Shown here in pieces: positions 25,141 through 35,107 of a stretch of 64,000 nucleotides of DNA. The DNA lies in the NCBI GenBank assembly GCA_910585725.1, contig CAJUFA010000017.1, positions 1 through 64,000 on the forward strand. Reading direction: 5' to 3'. The notes under the pieces are model-generated. The model worked only from the letters and a program-made list of their open reading frames with translations. It made no database searches and was not told the DNA's origin. The position numbers and the translations under genes were made by a program. The stretch's first letter is position 1, and each line of letters opens with the position of its first letter. The DNA comes from an uncultured Dorea sp. GTDB lineage: Bacteria > Bacillota > Clostridia > Lachnospirales > Lachnospiraceae.

Positions 25141-25819
25141 TCTTATACCCTACTCCCCATACCGTCTTGATAAAATCAGATTTACCGGTGGGCGCGCTCA
25201 TCTTTTCCCGAAGATGCCGGATATGCACCATCACCGTATTGTTGCTGTTCTTATAATACTTTTCATTCCATACCTTCTCAAACAGTTCTTCTGAGCTGAT
25301 GACCTTCCCCCGGTTCTCGCACAAGAGCCAGAGTATATCGAATTCGATGGGAGTCAGCGTCAGGGGCACCTCGTTATAGACGCACTCATGAGACGTCCTG
25401 TTCAGCAGAAGACCGCCGAAGTCTATGATATCCCCCTCTTCTTTCCCGCCGTCATTATACTGGGTGTATCTCCGGATCTGGGCTTTCACCCGGGCCACCA
25501 GTTCCAAAGGGTTAAAGGGCTTCGGAATATAATCGTCCGCCCCCAGCGTAAGCCCTGTGATCTTGTCCATATATTCCGTCTTCGCCGTCAGCATGATAAC
25601 CGGGAACGTATACTTCTCCCGGATCATCTTAAGAAGCTGGAATCCGTCGATATCCGGGAGCATAATATCCAGAATCGCCAGATCAATCTTCTTGCTTCCG
25701 ATACAGGCAAGCGCATCCTCGCCCGTATAAAACTTGAATACGTTATACTGGTCATTATGGAGATATAGCTCTATCACGTCTGCGATCTCCCTCTCATCAT
25801 CAACAACTAAAATATTCAT
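25130..25819 (-). CDS. VanR-like response regulator (OmpR family)
   Basis: A 229-residue receiver plus winged-helix regulator: MNILVVDDEREIADVIELYL, phospho-acceptor Asp near 51 in LAILDIMLPDIDGF, LTAKTEYMDKITGLTLGADDYIPKPFNPLELVARVKAQIRRY, and DNA-binding MVHIRHLREKM with VWGVGYKIEE at the end. AGAGGTTTGT precedes the ATG. It is the first gene of an apparent operon: regulator, kinase (11-bp overlap), Mre11-like, Rad50-like. Confidence 0.94.
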   Translation of the reverse strand: MNILVVDDEREIADVIELYLHNDQYNVFKFYTGEDALACIGSKKIDLAILDIMLPDIDGFQLLKMIREKYTFPVIMLTAKTEYMDKITGLTLGADDYIPKPFNPLELVARVKAQIRRYTQYNDGGKEEGDIIDFGGLLLNRTSHECVYNEVPLTLTPIEFDILWLLCENRGKVISSEELFEKVWNEKYYKNSNNTVMVHIRHLREKMSAPTGKSDFIKTVWGVGYKIEE

Positions 25820-25850
25820 ACAAACCTCTTATACAAAATGTCCTCTTTAA

Positions 25851-25879
25851 ATTATACCATTCCGCAAAACCACAGGTAA
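25851..25879 (-). promoter_or_regulatory. candidate promoter of the VanRS-like/yhaO-yhaN operon
   Basis: Minus strand TTACCT (25874-25879), 17 bp, TATAAT (25851-25856), about 30 bp before the regulator start. The -35 is weak. Confidence 0.5.
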
Positions 25880-25907
25880 CCGCCTGCTGCAAAGCTTCAT
25901 CTTAGAA

Positions 25908-27299
25908 CTATAATTCACAGTTATTGACGGTTCTCGGGAACGGAACTACGTCCCGGATATTGCTCATCCCGGTCAGATACATGATGCATCTCTCAAACCC
26001 GAGTCCGAATCCCGCATGTCTGGTGGAACCGTACTTACGAAGATCCAGATAAAATTTATAGTCTTCCGTCTTAAGTCCCAACTCTTTCATTCTCGCCAGC
26101 AGCTTATCATAATCATCTTCCCTCTGGCTTCCGCCGATGATCTCACCAATCCCGGGAACCAGACAGTCCACCGCCGCCACGGTCTTCCCGTCTTCATTCT
26201 GCTTCATATAGAAAGCCTTGATCTCCTTCGGATAATCCGTTACAAATACCGGCCTCTTGTACACTTCCTCCGTCAGATAGCGTTCATGCTCGGTCTGCAG
26301 ATCCGCTCCCCAGGAAACCTTATATTCAAAATTATCATTATTCTTCTCCAGTATCTCGATGGCCTCCGTATACGTCACCCTTGCAAAATCAGAGGAAACT
26401 ACGTTGTGAAGCCGATCCAGAAGCCCCTTATCTACAAATGAATTGAAGAAATTCATCTCCTCCGGCGCCTCTTCCAGCACGTAATTGATCACGTATTTCA
26501 GCATCGATTCCGCCAGCATCATATCGTCGTCCAGATCTGCAAACGCAATCTCCGGTTCGATCATCCAGAACTCTGCCGCATGCCTGGTCGTATTAGAATT
26601 CTCCGCACGGAACGTAGGCCCGAATGTATAGACATTACGGAACGCCTGCGCATAAGCCTCCGCATTCAACTGACCGCTTACCGTAAGGCTCGTCTCTTTT
26701 CCGAAGAAATCCTGTGTATAATCCACCTGTCCGCCGTCTGTCTTCGGCAGATCTTCCATATCCAGTGTCGTCACCCGAAACATCTCGCCGGCTCCTTCAC
26801 AGTCGCTTCCCGTGATCAGAGGCGTATGCACATAGACGAAGTCTCTCTCCTGGAAGAATTTATGAAGCGCATACGCAGTCAGAGACCGTACCCGGAATAC
26901 TGCCTGGAAAGTATTCGTCCTTGGACGGAGATGAGAGATCGTCCTCAGATACTCGAAACCGTGCCGCTTCTTCTGCAGCGGATAATCCGGTGCAGACGCC
27001 CCTTCTACCTCCACGGCGTCCGCCTGTATCTCAAAAGGCTGCTTTGCCTGGGGCGTTGCCACCAGCGTTCCGGTCGCCATAACCGCGGCGCCCACATTCA
27101 ATTTGGAAATCTCTGCGAAATTCTCCATCTTATCGTGATAAACGATCTGCAGCGGCTCAAAGAACGTGCCGTCGTTCACGACAATAAAGCCGAAAGTCTT
27201 GGAATCCCGGATACTGCGCACCCAGCCTCCAACTGTAATCTTCTGATCCAGATACTTCTCTTTGTTCTTGTATAATTCCCTGATTGTAATCAAATTCAT
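25908..27299 (-). CDS. asnS: asparaginyl-tRNA synthetase
   Basis: A 463-residue class IIb synthetase. The N-terminal OB-fold anticodon-binding domain begins ITVGGWVRSIRDSKTFGFIVVNDGTFF. Class II motif 2 is TFRAENSNTTRHAAEFWMIEPE, and motif 3 is the C-terminal GFGLGFERCIMYLTGMSNIRDVVPFPRT. The length is right for AsnS and the RDV(V)PFPR end is typical. It stands alone with its own extended -10 promoter. No T-box is seen upstream, unlike proS. Confidence 0.97.
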   Translation of the reverse strand: MNLITIRELYKNKEKYLDQKITVGGWVRSIRDSKTFGFIVVNDGTFFEPLQIVYHDKMENFAEISKLNVGAAVMATGTLVATPQAKQPFEIQADAVEVEGASAPDYPLQKKRHGFEYLRTISHLRPRTNTFQAVFRVRSLTAYALHKFFQERDFVYVHTPLITGSDCEGAGEMFRVTTLDMEDLPKTDGGQVDYTQDFFGKETSLTVSGQLNAEAYAQAFRNVYTFGPTFRAENSNTTRHAAEFWMIEPEIAFADLDDDMMLAESMLKYVINYVLEEAPEEMNFFNSFVDKGLLDRLHNVVSSDFARVTYTEAIEILEKNNDNFEYKVSWGADLQTEHERYLTEEVYKRPVFVTDYPKEIKAFYMKQNEDGKTVAAVDCLVPGIGEIIGGSQREDDYDKLLARMKELGLKTEDYKFYLDLRKYGSTRHAGFGLGFERCIMYLTGMSNIRDVVPFPRTVNNCEL

Positions 27300-27335
27300 A
27301 TTCTTTTACTCCTTTTTTACCCTAACATGACCCTT

Positions 27336-27344
27336 ATTATAACA
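27336..27344 (-). promoter_or_regulatory. extended -10 promoter of asnS
   Basis: On the minus strand TGTTATAAT (TG at 27343-27344, TATAAT 27336-27341), about 36 bp before the start codon. Confidence 0.65.
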
Positions 27345-27374
27345 TACCCAAACTTGATTTAAAAGGCAGTTTAT

Positions 27375-28181
27375 TTAATTCATCTTCCGGAATTCGAGAG
27401 GCGTAAGCCCCGTCATCTTCTTAAACATAGAGATAAAATGGCTTGTATCGGCAAACCCTATCTGCCCGGCCACCTGCCGTATCTCCGTCTGGGGATTCAA
27501 GACCAGTATCTCCCTCGCCCTGTTGATCCTGTAGACCGTCAGATACTCATATACCGAATATCCCAGGAACCGCCGGAACAGACGCGTCAGATACTGGGGC
27601 GTGATATAGACTTTACGACTAAGTTCCTGTACCGTCAGCTCCCTGTCATAATGTGTTTCAATCTCCCTTATCACCGGCTCCACATAACGCAGGTAAAGAG
27701 GATTCTTAGCTGAATTCTGTGCATAGATACTGTTGGCAAGGTTCATCAGCAGGCAATAGCACCTCACCGACAGCGCGCACGGATCCGCCGAGAGCTGTTC
27801 CCACTGCTCCATAATCTCATGGATCATCTCCCCGATCTGCCGTCCCTGTTCCTTCTCGATAAATATCACCTGTCTGTTACCGGTCATCTTCGCGATACTG
27901 CCGTCGATCGTCCCTGTAAATGTTGCGAACGCAGTAACCCATTCTGCCGTATCTCTGGCATAGGAATGGCGTATGAAAGGCGCGATCAGAATTCCCTCCT
28001 CCTCCTCCAGCACATATTTCTTATTCTGCACATAGACGCTCCCTCTCCCCTTTTCCGTCTGCATGTAGTGATAGACCGGATATCCCCCGGGGCGCATCAC
28101 CGAATCCTGCTCCCAACGGTCCCCTATTGATTCAAACGTAAACGGTTCCTTTACCGGAGTATCTCTAAAATGTATCGGCAT
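27375..28181 (-). CDS. AraC-family regulator of the beta-galactosidase locus
   Basis: A 268-residue AraC regulator. An N-terminal arabinose-binding-like beta-barrel domain (residues about 20-110, YVLEEEEGILIAPFIRHSYARDT) precedes two helix-turn-helices (LTVQELSRKVYITPQYLTRLFRRFLGYSVYEYL and IRQVAGQIGFADTSHFISMFKKMTGLTPLEFRK). It is divergent from the GH2 beta-galactosidase with a 166-bp shared control region, so it probably activates that gene in response to a galactoside. Confidence 0.93.
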   Translation of the reverse strand: MPIHFRDTPVKEPFTFESIGDRWEQDSVMRPGGYPVYHYMQTEKGRGSVYVQNKKYVLEEEEGILIAPFIRHSYARDTAEWVTAFATFTGTIDGSIAKMTGNRQVIFIEKEQGRQIGEMIHEIMEQWEQLSADPCALSVRCYCLLMNLANSIYAQNSAKNPLYLRYVEPVIREIETHYDRELTVQELSRKVYITPQYLTRLFRRFLGYSVYEYLTVYRINRAREILVLNPQTEIRQVAGQIGFADTSHFISMFKKMTGLTPLEFRKMN

Positions 28182-28347
28182 ACGCGCTCACCTCTTCCTG
28201 ATGTATTCTTTTTGTTTCAAAATGTTATATTATTTAGCCTAACATACCACACTATCCCTAACCTGTCTATATTATAATAAACATATCATATCACTTTTCG
28301 CACTTATGACGAAAGTAACTATTTTTTAGGAAGGGGAAACATTTGCC
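28182..28347. promoter_or_regulatory. divergent control region, araC-type gene / GH2 gene
   Basis: A rightward TATAAT at 28273-28278 has no recognisable -35 at the proper distance, as expected of an activator-dependent promoter. Further AT-rich -10-like sequence serves the leftward gene. AGGAAGGGGAA before 28348 is the ribosome site of the GH2 gene. Confidence 0.45.
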
Positions 28348-31300
28348 ATGCACACATTCGATTATGAGAAATTAAAAGATCCGCAATATTTTAGCGACGG
28401 GAGGCTGGACGCGCATTCTGACCACAGATATTATGCCTCCGCCGACGATATGGAAGCCGGATATCCGGATTTTCGGACGAGCCTGAATGGTCTGTGGAAA
28501 TTCCACTATGCCAGGAATTATGATCAGACGATCCCGGGATTCGAGAAACCAGAATACACCTGCGGCTCCTGGGAGGACATCCGCGTTCCTGCCCACATCC
28601 AGATGGAAGGATACGACGCTCCGCAGTATGCCAACACACAATATCCATGGGAAGGGCGCGACGAGATCCTTCCGGGAGAGATTCCGTCTTATTTCAATCC
28701 GGTAGCCAGCTATGTAAAATACTTCACAATACCGGAGAAAATGTGGGGAAGACGCCTCTTCATCTCTTTTCAGGGAGCGGAAAGCGGACTGGCCGTGTGG
28801 CTTAACGGGCATTTCATCGGATACAGCGAAGATTCCTTTACCCCGTCGGAATTCGAGCTGACCGGCCATACTGTGGACGGAGAGAACAAGCTTGCAGTAC
28901 AGGTATTCAAGTGGACTTCTTCAAGCTGGTGTGAGGATCAGGATTTCTATCGCTTCTCCGGTATCTACCGGGATGTGTATCTCTATACCGTTCCGGATCT
29001 GCATGTCCGCGACCTGCTGATACAAGCCGTACCAGACGCGTCTCTTCAAAATGCGTCCCTTGACGTCCGTCTCCTGATGACGGCAAATACGGATACTATA
29101 GAAGGACGAGCAGTCTTCCGTCTCTCTCTGGATGGACGGAAGGTATTTGAGGATGAAAAAGAGCTGAGCGCAGAGACTTCTTATCACCGGAATATAGAAC
29201 ATCCGTCTCTCTGGAGCGCAGAAACACCGACTCTCTACGATCTTACGATAGAGATCTTCGATGCTAAAGGCGCTCTTATGGAAATCATTCCTGAAAAGGT
29301 CGGTTTCCGGCGCTTCGAGCTGAAAGACCATATCATGACCCTGAATGGGCAAAGGATTGTATTTAAAGGCGTAAACCGTCATGAATTCAGTTCTGTGAAC
29401 GGCAGGCGGGTAAGTGAAACCGAACTCCGCAAAGATCTTGAGACGATGAAACAGAATAATATCAACGCCATCCGTACCTGCCATTACCCCGACGATTCCC
29501 TGATCTACAGGCTGTGCGACGAATACGGCTTCTACCTCATCGATGAGAATAATCTAGAATCCCATGGATCCTGGGACGGCGTACAAGAGACCGGCGATAC
29601 GTCGAACGTCGTGCCGAACGACCGGCCGGAGTGGCTGGATATGATGCTTGACCGGGTGAACTCCATTTATCAGAGAGACAAGAACCACCCGGCGATCCTG
29701 ATCTGGTCCTGCGGAAATGAATCCTACGGCGGCAGAGATATCTACGAGATGTCCAGGCTCTTCCGAAAACTTGATCCTACCCGCCTGGTACATTATGAAG
29801 GCATCTTCCATGACCGCCGGTATAACGATACCAGCGATATGGAGAGCCAGATGTACACTTCCGTCGAAGGAATCAAGGCTTTTTTGACGGAAAACCGCGA
29901 CAAGCCCTTCATCTGCTGTGAATATACCCATGCCATGGGCAATTCCTGCGGCGCGATGCACAAATACACGGATCTCACCGACACAGAACCTCTCTATCAG
30001 GGCGGGTTCATCTGGGATTATATCGACCAGTCCATCGTCAAGAAAAACCGCTATGGTAAAGAGTTCTTTGCCTACGGCGGAGACTTCGGCGAGCGTCCGA
30101 CTGATTATAATTTCAGCGGAAACGGAATCGTATACGGAAACCGGGAAGTCTCCCCGAAGATGCAGGAAGTAAAATACAACTACCAGAATATTTCCGCGGA
30201 GGTAAGCCGAGACAAAGTCCGGATTATTAATAAGAACCTCTTCGTGAACACGGAGACCTTTGACTGCCGCGTTACGGCTGCACGGGACGGCCGGATCATC
30301 CGCAACGCGGTTCTTGAGACTCATGTAGCCCCCCTTGTCAGCGAAGTCTATGAGCTTCCGCTTCCTGCGGAGACCCGCGCAGGAGAATATACGATTACAG
30401 TCTCTTTCCACCTGAAGGAAGATACGATCTGGGCGTCCCGCGGACATGAAATCGCTTTCGGACAGTATGTATATCAGATTGCCGCGCCCCAAACCGTATG
30501 TACCAAAGACTTTACCGTGATCCACAGCAGCCAGAACGTCGGGGTTAGAGGCAGGCACTTTGAGGTCATGTTCTCCACATTAAACGGCGGTCTCGTATCT
30601 TACAGATATGCCGGGAAAGAGATGATCGAGGCGATCCCAAAGCCGAACTTCTGGCGCGCCCCTGTGGACAACGACTATGGATGCAACATGCCCGGCAGAT
30701 ATGCACAGTGGAAGATCGCCAGCATGTACCTGACCCACAAAATACCCGGAACGAATCCGCCTGCCATATGTAAACCGACCGTAACGAAATCTGAACACAG
30801 TATCTCCGTTATGTTCACCTACTATCTGCAGACCGCCCAACCGGCAGACTGCAAGGTAACCTATGAAGTATTCGGCGACGGACGTGTGAAGACTACTTTA
30901 TCTTATGATCCTGTAAAAGAGCTGGGGAATATGCCCGAATTTGGCATGATCTTTAAGCTGAACGCCGATTATGACCATGTCAAATGGTACGGGCTCGGTC
31001 CTGCCGAGACCTATGCGGACCGCAAAAAAGGAGCAAAACTCGGTATATATGAGAATCTGGTTGCCGACAATATGGCTGCTTACCTTGTTCCCCAGGAATG
31101 CGGCGGCAAAGAGGAAGTTCGTTACGCGGAAGTCACTGATCTAAAAGGACACGGAATGCGCTTCGAGATGACGCCGGAGAACGGACCTATGACATTCTCC
31201 GCACTTCCTTATACACCCCACGAATTAGAGAATGCCATGCATCCTTACGAATTGCCCGAGGTACACTATACCGTAATCAGGGCTTCCAAAGGACAGATGG

Positions 31301-31401
31301 GAATCGGCGGGGACGATAGCTGGGGCGCCTGCACGCACCCGGAATACCTGCTGGACGTAAGTAAGAAGATGGAATTCAGCTTCACTTTCTGCGGAATCTA
31401 A
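28348..31401 (+). CDS. beta-galactosidase, GH2
   Basis: A 1017-residue LacZ/EbgA-type glycoside hydrolase. Domain order: N-terminal jelly-roll sugar-binding domain (VPAHIQMEGYDAPQYANTQYPW), immunoglobulin-like domain, TIM barrel, and C-terminal beta-galactosidase small-chain-like domain (NFWRAPVDNDYG through WYGLGPAETYADRKKGAKLG). The acid/base Glu is near 458 in ILIWSCGNESYGG, and the nucleophile Glu is near 525 in FICCEYTHAMGNSCG. There is no signal peptide, so it is cytosolic and acts on imported lactose or other beta-galactosides. No transporter is adjacent. Confidence 0.95.
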   Translation: MHTFDYEKLKDPQYFSDGRLDAHSDHRYYASADDMEAGYPDFRTSLNGLWKFHYARNYDQTIPGFEKPEYTCGSWEDIRVPAHIQMEGYDAPQYANTQYPWEGRDEILPGEIPSYFNPVASYVKYFTIPEKMWGRRLFISFQGAESGLAVWLNGHFIGYSEDSFTPSEFELTGHTVDGENKLAVQVFKWTSSSWCEDQDFYRFSGIYRDVYLYTVPDLHVRDLLIQAVPDASLQNASLDVRLLMTANTDTIEGRAVFRLSLDGRKVFEDEKELSAETSYHRNIEHPSLWSAETPTLYDLTIEIFDAKGALMEIIPEKVGFRRFELKDHIMTLNGQRIVFKGVNRHEFSSVNGRRVSETELRKDLETMKQNNINAIRTCHYPDDSLIYRLCDEYGFYLIDENNLESHGSWDGVQETGDTSNVVPNDRPEWLDMMLDRVNSIYQRDKNHPAILIWSCGNESYGGRDIYEMSRLFRKLDPTRLVHYEGIFHDRRYNDTSDMESQMYTSVEGIKAFLTENRDKPFICCEYTHAMGNSCGAMHKYTDLTDTEPLYQGGFIWDYIDQSIVKKNRYGKEFFAYGGDFGERPTDYNFSGNGIVYGNREVSPKMQEVKYNYQNISAEVSRDKVRIINKNLFVNTETFDCRVTAARDGRIIRNAVLETHVAPLVSEVYELPLPAETRAGEYTITVSFHLKEDTIWASRGHEIAFGQYVYQIAAPQTVCTKDFTVIHSSQNVGVRGRHFEVMFSTLNGGLVSYRYAGKEMIEAIPKPNFWRAPVDNDYGCNMPGRYAQWKIASMYLTHKIPGTNPPAICKPTVTKSEHSISVMFTYYLQTAQPADCKVTYEVFGDGRVKTTLSYDPVKELGNMPEFGMIFKLNADYDHVKWYGLGPAETYADRKKGAKLGIYENLVADNMAAYLVPQECGGKEEVRYAEVTDLKGHGMRFEMTPENGPMTFSALPYTPHELENAMHPYELPEVHYTVIRASKGQMGIGGDDSWGACTHPEYLLDVSKKMEFSFTFCGI

Positions 31402-31404
31402 ATA

Positions 31405-31450
31405 CGAAAAAAGAGGCGGCGCAATATTACAATTGCTGCCGTCTCTTTTT
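31405..31450. terminator. bidirectional terminator after the GH2 gene
   Basis: AAAAGAGGCGGCGCAAT (31409-31425) pairs, with minor mismatch, with 31431-31448. T5 follows on the plus strand and a T-run on the minus strand, serving the convergent gene ending at 31484. Confidence 0.85.
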
Positions 31451-31483
31451 CCTTTTAATATTGATTTCTAACCGACCGGAGCA

Positions 31484-33922
31484 TTAGCCTACATACGTAT
31501 TCCCGCTCCCTGACGTCATCTCGTCCATCTGTCTGGTGGACGTGATAAGTCGTTCTCCCGTTTCTGCCTGGATATAGATCAGGCTATAGTCAACATATCC
31601 CACCAGTATAACCGCATTCTGTGTATCCAGCATCCCAATAACCGGTATATTCTGATCCAGAAGCGAAATCAGCTGTTCCGCCCTGCATCCTGTCAGATCG
31701 AGGGTTCTTCCGTCATTCAGATCCATCATAATATCCGCAGGCGCTTCATGCTGCTTAAGCCGATCCAACGCCGTCTGAATCAATTCATCCTTTCCAACGA
31801 CTTGATGCTGCTTCCGGTTAATCCCCTTCGCCCAGATATACGCCTGGTTCGAATCTACTACGACGCCGTTATACTCGTCTGCCGTCTGGATAGCTTCCGC
31901 AGCTTTATCATAGATTCCCTGTAATTCACCATAACCATATGCATAATATTTATCTTCATGGCCGACATCATCAAAGCTTACATTTTCCTGCCTATCAAGC
32001 AGAATCTGCTTCGGCTTCAAGATTTTCGGCTCCTTATCCGATATCCCGTCGTCAAATACGATCCTCACCTGCGTCTCCTTTAGATCCGTCGCATACGTCT
32101 CCACATAAATGTTGCTTTTCTCTTTTTCCTCATTATTCGTAATATAATCCGGCGCTGTCGATGCATATGTTTCTCCGTCCTTCGTCGCACGAATCAACGT
32201 AATCATATTTTCCTCAAAAATCGCATCCAGCACATAGATTCCATCCATCTGATAGGTCTTGACCACTTCGTTCTTACGGTTACTTATCTCAACTTTATAG
32301 ATCGGTACCGTAACCTCGCCGGATATAGTCTTTCCTGTATCCGCCGTCTTGGCGACCCCATATACAAAATCATTCTTTACAAATCCCAAAGGACGGATAC
32401 ATTCGTCTTCTTCACATACCACGCGCCGCTCATCTCCGCTTTCAAGATCCTTTACCACTACCTCGGAGGCCTCGTTCAGTTCCTTCCCTTCCTGCCAAGC
32501 CACCTGGCTGCCGTCGACGGATATCACATACTGTGAATTCTTAAGCCCTTCCACAATCGTACGATCCCTGCCGATTTTTATATCACACTCATACAAAGCG
32601 CCGTCCAGCATCACATACAGCATACTCTGATCCACATTATAATAAAGCATATTACTCAGTTCATGAACCGCGATTCCGTACGACTGCCTTGTAGAGATAA
32701 ACACCTTCTCTTCCACAGAGTTCTTCCCAATATCGTAATAATAGACAGCGACGCCTACTTCTCCTTCATGCACGCCGCGGCTCATATAACCGCATACCGT
32801 AAATACTGTATTTCCTTTTTCATCCATTTCAAGCAGTTTGATCCTGTAATCAGAGCCCATATTACGTACGTCCGTATTCTCGATATCGGCGAAACTAAAT
32901 ACCAGCGAAGCCTCATCCGTCTTCTTATTATAATTCCATAATTCATTTGCAACCACGAACGACACTGCCAGTCCGTCTTTGTCCACCAGATACTGAATAT
33001 CCTTCGGCGTAATCCCTAAGATTATGCCCCTTTCATCGATCGCCTGCTTCGTTGCGTCAAAGATCTGCTCCATCGTCCTGTCATAATCAAGCAAATATGT
33101 CCTCTCTGCTCCCTCCGGATGGCTTACACGGAAGAATTCCTGCGTCAGATAGACGTCCGATTCATTCTCTTCTCCCTTACACCTTACACGATATTCGAGC
33201 TGAACCGAAACAGAATTATTCTGGATCTCCTTGATATTCCAGCGCTCTCCTTTCTCTACCATCGGTTCCAATTCTCCCCATGATACATGATCATAGTCAG
33301 ACTGAATCGTAACATGCTGGAAACTCGTATTATCCGCACGCTCACTTGGCTCAAGCGCCAGTCCCACTCCGGTCCCTTCTACTTTCCCCATGGCGTTCTC
33401 GTGAAAAGCCCTGACATAATCCAGACACTCCAGGATACCCGCATTCGTCGCATCCGCAATCCTTGTATAGAAATAGATCTCCTCTTCCTTCTCCGTATAT
33501 AATATAAGCTCCAAAACCCTCTCTTCCGTCAACCCAATATCATCAAATTTCAGTGTAAAATCGTCTCCCAGAAGATTCAGAATGCCATTCTTTAATTTCT
33601 GCTGTCCGTCAAGAGAATATACAATATACTCTACACTGCTAATCCGATTGTCATAAGACTGTATCACACCGGTAACCTGCTGCTCAAGCACAGGCGTAAC
33701 AACATCTCTCATAACCGGCACATCCATCGCTCTTGCGTATCCATTCAGAGTATTCAACGTATATCCATTATAAGAAAATGATATCTGCGGATAAGTCGCC
33801 GCCCCCATATCAGCGGTCATATTCGCATTCCCTTTATTCGTATAAAAACTGAATCCGATCACCGCTGCAATAAATACCAGAATCAGGATTCCCGCATCTG
33901 ACAGCTTCTTCTTCCAATCCAT
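31484..33922 (-). CDS. large membrane-anchored extracytoplasmic protein, unknown function
   Basis: An 812-residue protein that I do not recognise as a whole. One N-terminal hydrophobic helix (about 10-26) without a clear signal-peptidase site suggests a single-pass anchor with the rest outside. The middle (about 330-620) has repeated beta-strand blocks such as YRIKLLEMDEKGNTVFTVCGYMSRG and SQYVISVDGSQVAWQEG that look like beta-propeller or bacterial WD40-like repeats. The last about 130 residues (QAYIWAKGINRKQHQ to NIPVIGMLDTQNAVILVGYVDYSLIYIQAETGE) resemble a C39-like papain-fold domain, but Asn stands where the catalytic His is expected and no candidate Cys is placed well, so it is probably inactive. 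It starts immediately after the methyltransferase stop and is therefore co-transcribed. Confidence 0.75.
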   Translation of the reverse strand: MDWKKKLSDAGILILVFIAAVIGFSFYTNKGNANMTADMGAATYPQISFSYNGYTLNTLNGYARAMDVPVMRDVVTPVLEQQVTGVIQSYDNRISSVEYIVYSLDGQQKLKNGILNLLGDDFTLKFDDIGLTEERVLELILYTEKEEEIYFYTRIADATNAGILECLDYVRAFHENAMGKVEGTGVGLALEPSERADNTSFQHVTIQSDYDHVSWGELEPMVEKGERWNIKEIQNNSVSVQLEYRVRCKGEENESDVYLTQEFFRVSHPEGAERTYLLDYDRTMEQIFDATKQAIDERGIILGITPKDIQYLVDKDGLAVSFVVANELWNYNKKTDEASLVFSFADIENTDVRNMGSDYRIKLLEMDEKGNTVFTVCGYMSRGVHEGEVGVAVYYYDIGKNSVEEKVFISTRQSYGIAVHELSNMLYYNVDQSMLYVMLDGALYECDIKIGRDRTIVEGLKNSQYVISVDGSQVAWQEGKELNEASEVVVKDLESGDERRVVCEEDECIRPLGFVKNDFVYGVAKTADTGKTISGEVTVPIYKVEISNRKNEVVKTYQMDGIYVLDAIFEENMITLIRATKDGETYASTAPDYITNNEEKEKSNIYVETYATDLKETQVRIVFDDGISDKEPKILKPKQILLDRQENVSFDDVGHEDKYYAYGYGELQGIYDKAAEAIQTADEYNGVVVDSNQAYIWAKGINRKQHQVVGKDELIQTALDRLKQHEAPADIMMDLNDGRTLDLTGCRAEQLISLLDQNIPVIGMLDTQNAVILVGYVDYSLIYIQAETGERLITSTRQMDEMTSGSGNTYVG

Positions 33923-35086
33923 CTATTGTTCCCCTTTACGTTCCAACAGCCGGCCCAGAGTCGGCGATACATGCAGGAATTCTTCACACCTGCGGACCGC
34001 CTCTCCGTTTCCCCCCTTTTCACCTGCCTTAACTGCACGAATCAATATATTCTTTGGTGTATGTTCCAAGCTTATGAATTCCAGGATCTGCGCGTCATAT
34101 CCTTCACGCTCCAGATACTGCGCCCGCAGGGCGTCCGTCACAAGCGCGGCCATGCGCTCTTTAATCAGTCCGTACCCCAGAACAGGCTTAAGGATATCGT
34201 TCTCCATCTGTCCGTTCAGCTCATGCTGGCAGCAAGGTACCGACAGGATCACTTTCGCGCCCCATCCGACCGCCTTTGCCAGCGCATAGTCCGTCGCCGT
34301 ATCACAGGCATGCAGCGTCACAACCATATCAACCGGACCAGTCCCGGATTCGCTGTAATCTGCAATATTTCCTTCCTGAAAGGTTAATTTCTCATATCCG
34401 TATTTTTTACTTAATTCATTACACCGACGTATAACGTCCTTCTTAAGGTCCAGTCCGATGATCCGGATATCATACTGCTTTAATTCATGTAGATAATAGT
34501 ATATGGCAAATGTCAGATAAGACTTCCCGCATCCGAAATCTAATATCGTAAGCTCTCTGTCTTTATCAAGCTCCGGCAGAATGTCTTCTATGAATTCCAG
34601 GAACCGGTTAATCTGCCGGAACTTATCAAACCTGGAATTCACGATCTTACCCTCTTTTGTCATAACTCCCAGATCCAGAAGAAACGGAACCGGTATTCCC
34701 TCTTCCAGCACATACTTCTTCCTGCGGTTATGGCTCCTGTCTATTTCCTTTTCTTTGACGCACTGCGCCTGTTCCCTTTGCTTTACCGATATCTTTCCCT
34801 TTTTGCTTACAAGTATGGTATATGAAGCACGCGCCGTCTCCATCTGCATCTGCCGCATATTCTCCATGTACGCAAGCAGCAGTCCCTCTGCCTCCCGCGG
34901 GTCCGCATTCTTGTGAAACGCCTGATTATTCCGAAACTCCTCTAACTGAAATATAAGCTTTTCCTTCTGAAGCAGAGGACGCACCCTCACCTTCACTGCC
35001 CCGTCCTTTTTTCGGGGATTGCTGAGCACGGCCGACCGGAATTCTATATTTAGATTACCCCGTAATATCTCTCTTAATTCTTCCAT
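33923..35086 (-). CDS. class I SAM-dependent methyltransferase
   Basis: A 387-residue methyltransferase. An N-terminal domain of about 170 residues rich in charged residues (KVRVRPLLQKEKLIFQLEEF) precedes the Rossmann domain with motif I LTILDFGCGKSYLTFAIYYYL, acidic loop IIGLDLKKDVIRRC, and motif IV region MVVTLHACDTATDYAL followed by ILSVPCCQHELN. The PCCQH segment matches a family related to eukaryotic GSTCD/METTL-type proteins that probably act on RNA (inference). It lies between the HD hydrolase and the large anchored protein in one leftward operon. Confidence 0.85.
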   Translation of the reverse strand: MEELREILRGNLNIEFRSAVLSNPRKKDGAVKVRVRPLLQKEKLIFQLEEFRNNQAFHKNADPREAEGLLLAYMENMRQMQMETARASYTILVSKKGKISVKQREQAQCVKEKEIDRSHNRRKKYVLEEGIPVPFLLDLGVMTKEGKIVNSRFDKFRQINRFLEFIEDILPELDKDRELTILDFGCGKSYLTFAIYYYLHELKQYDIRIIGLDLKKDVIRRCNELSKKYGYEKLTFQEGNIADYSESGTGPVDMVVTLHACDTATDYALAKAVGWGAKVILSVPCCQHELNGQMENDILKPVLGYGLIKERMAALVTDALRAQYLEREGYDAQILEFISLEHTPKNILIRAVKAGEKGGNGEAVRRCEEFLHVSPTLGRLLERKGEQ

Positions 35087-35107
35087 CCGTCTATTATAAT
35101 TCCAATA

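Noticed and set aside
21363..25819. Idea that the VanRS-like pair marks a glycopeptide-resistance cluster
   Set aside because: No vanH, ligase, vanX or vanY-like genes are adjacent; only nuclease/ATPase genes follow.
29554..30558. 334-codon open frame on the minus strand
   Set aside because: Antisense to the catalytic part of the GH2 beta-galactosidase; no ribosome site or recognisable fold.
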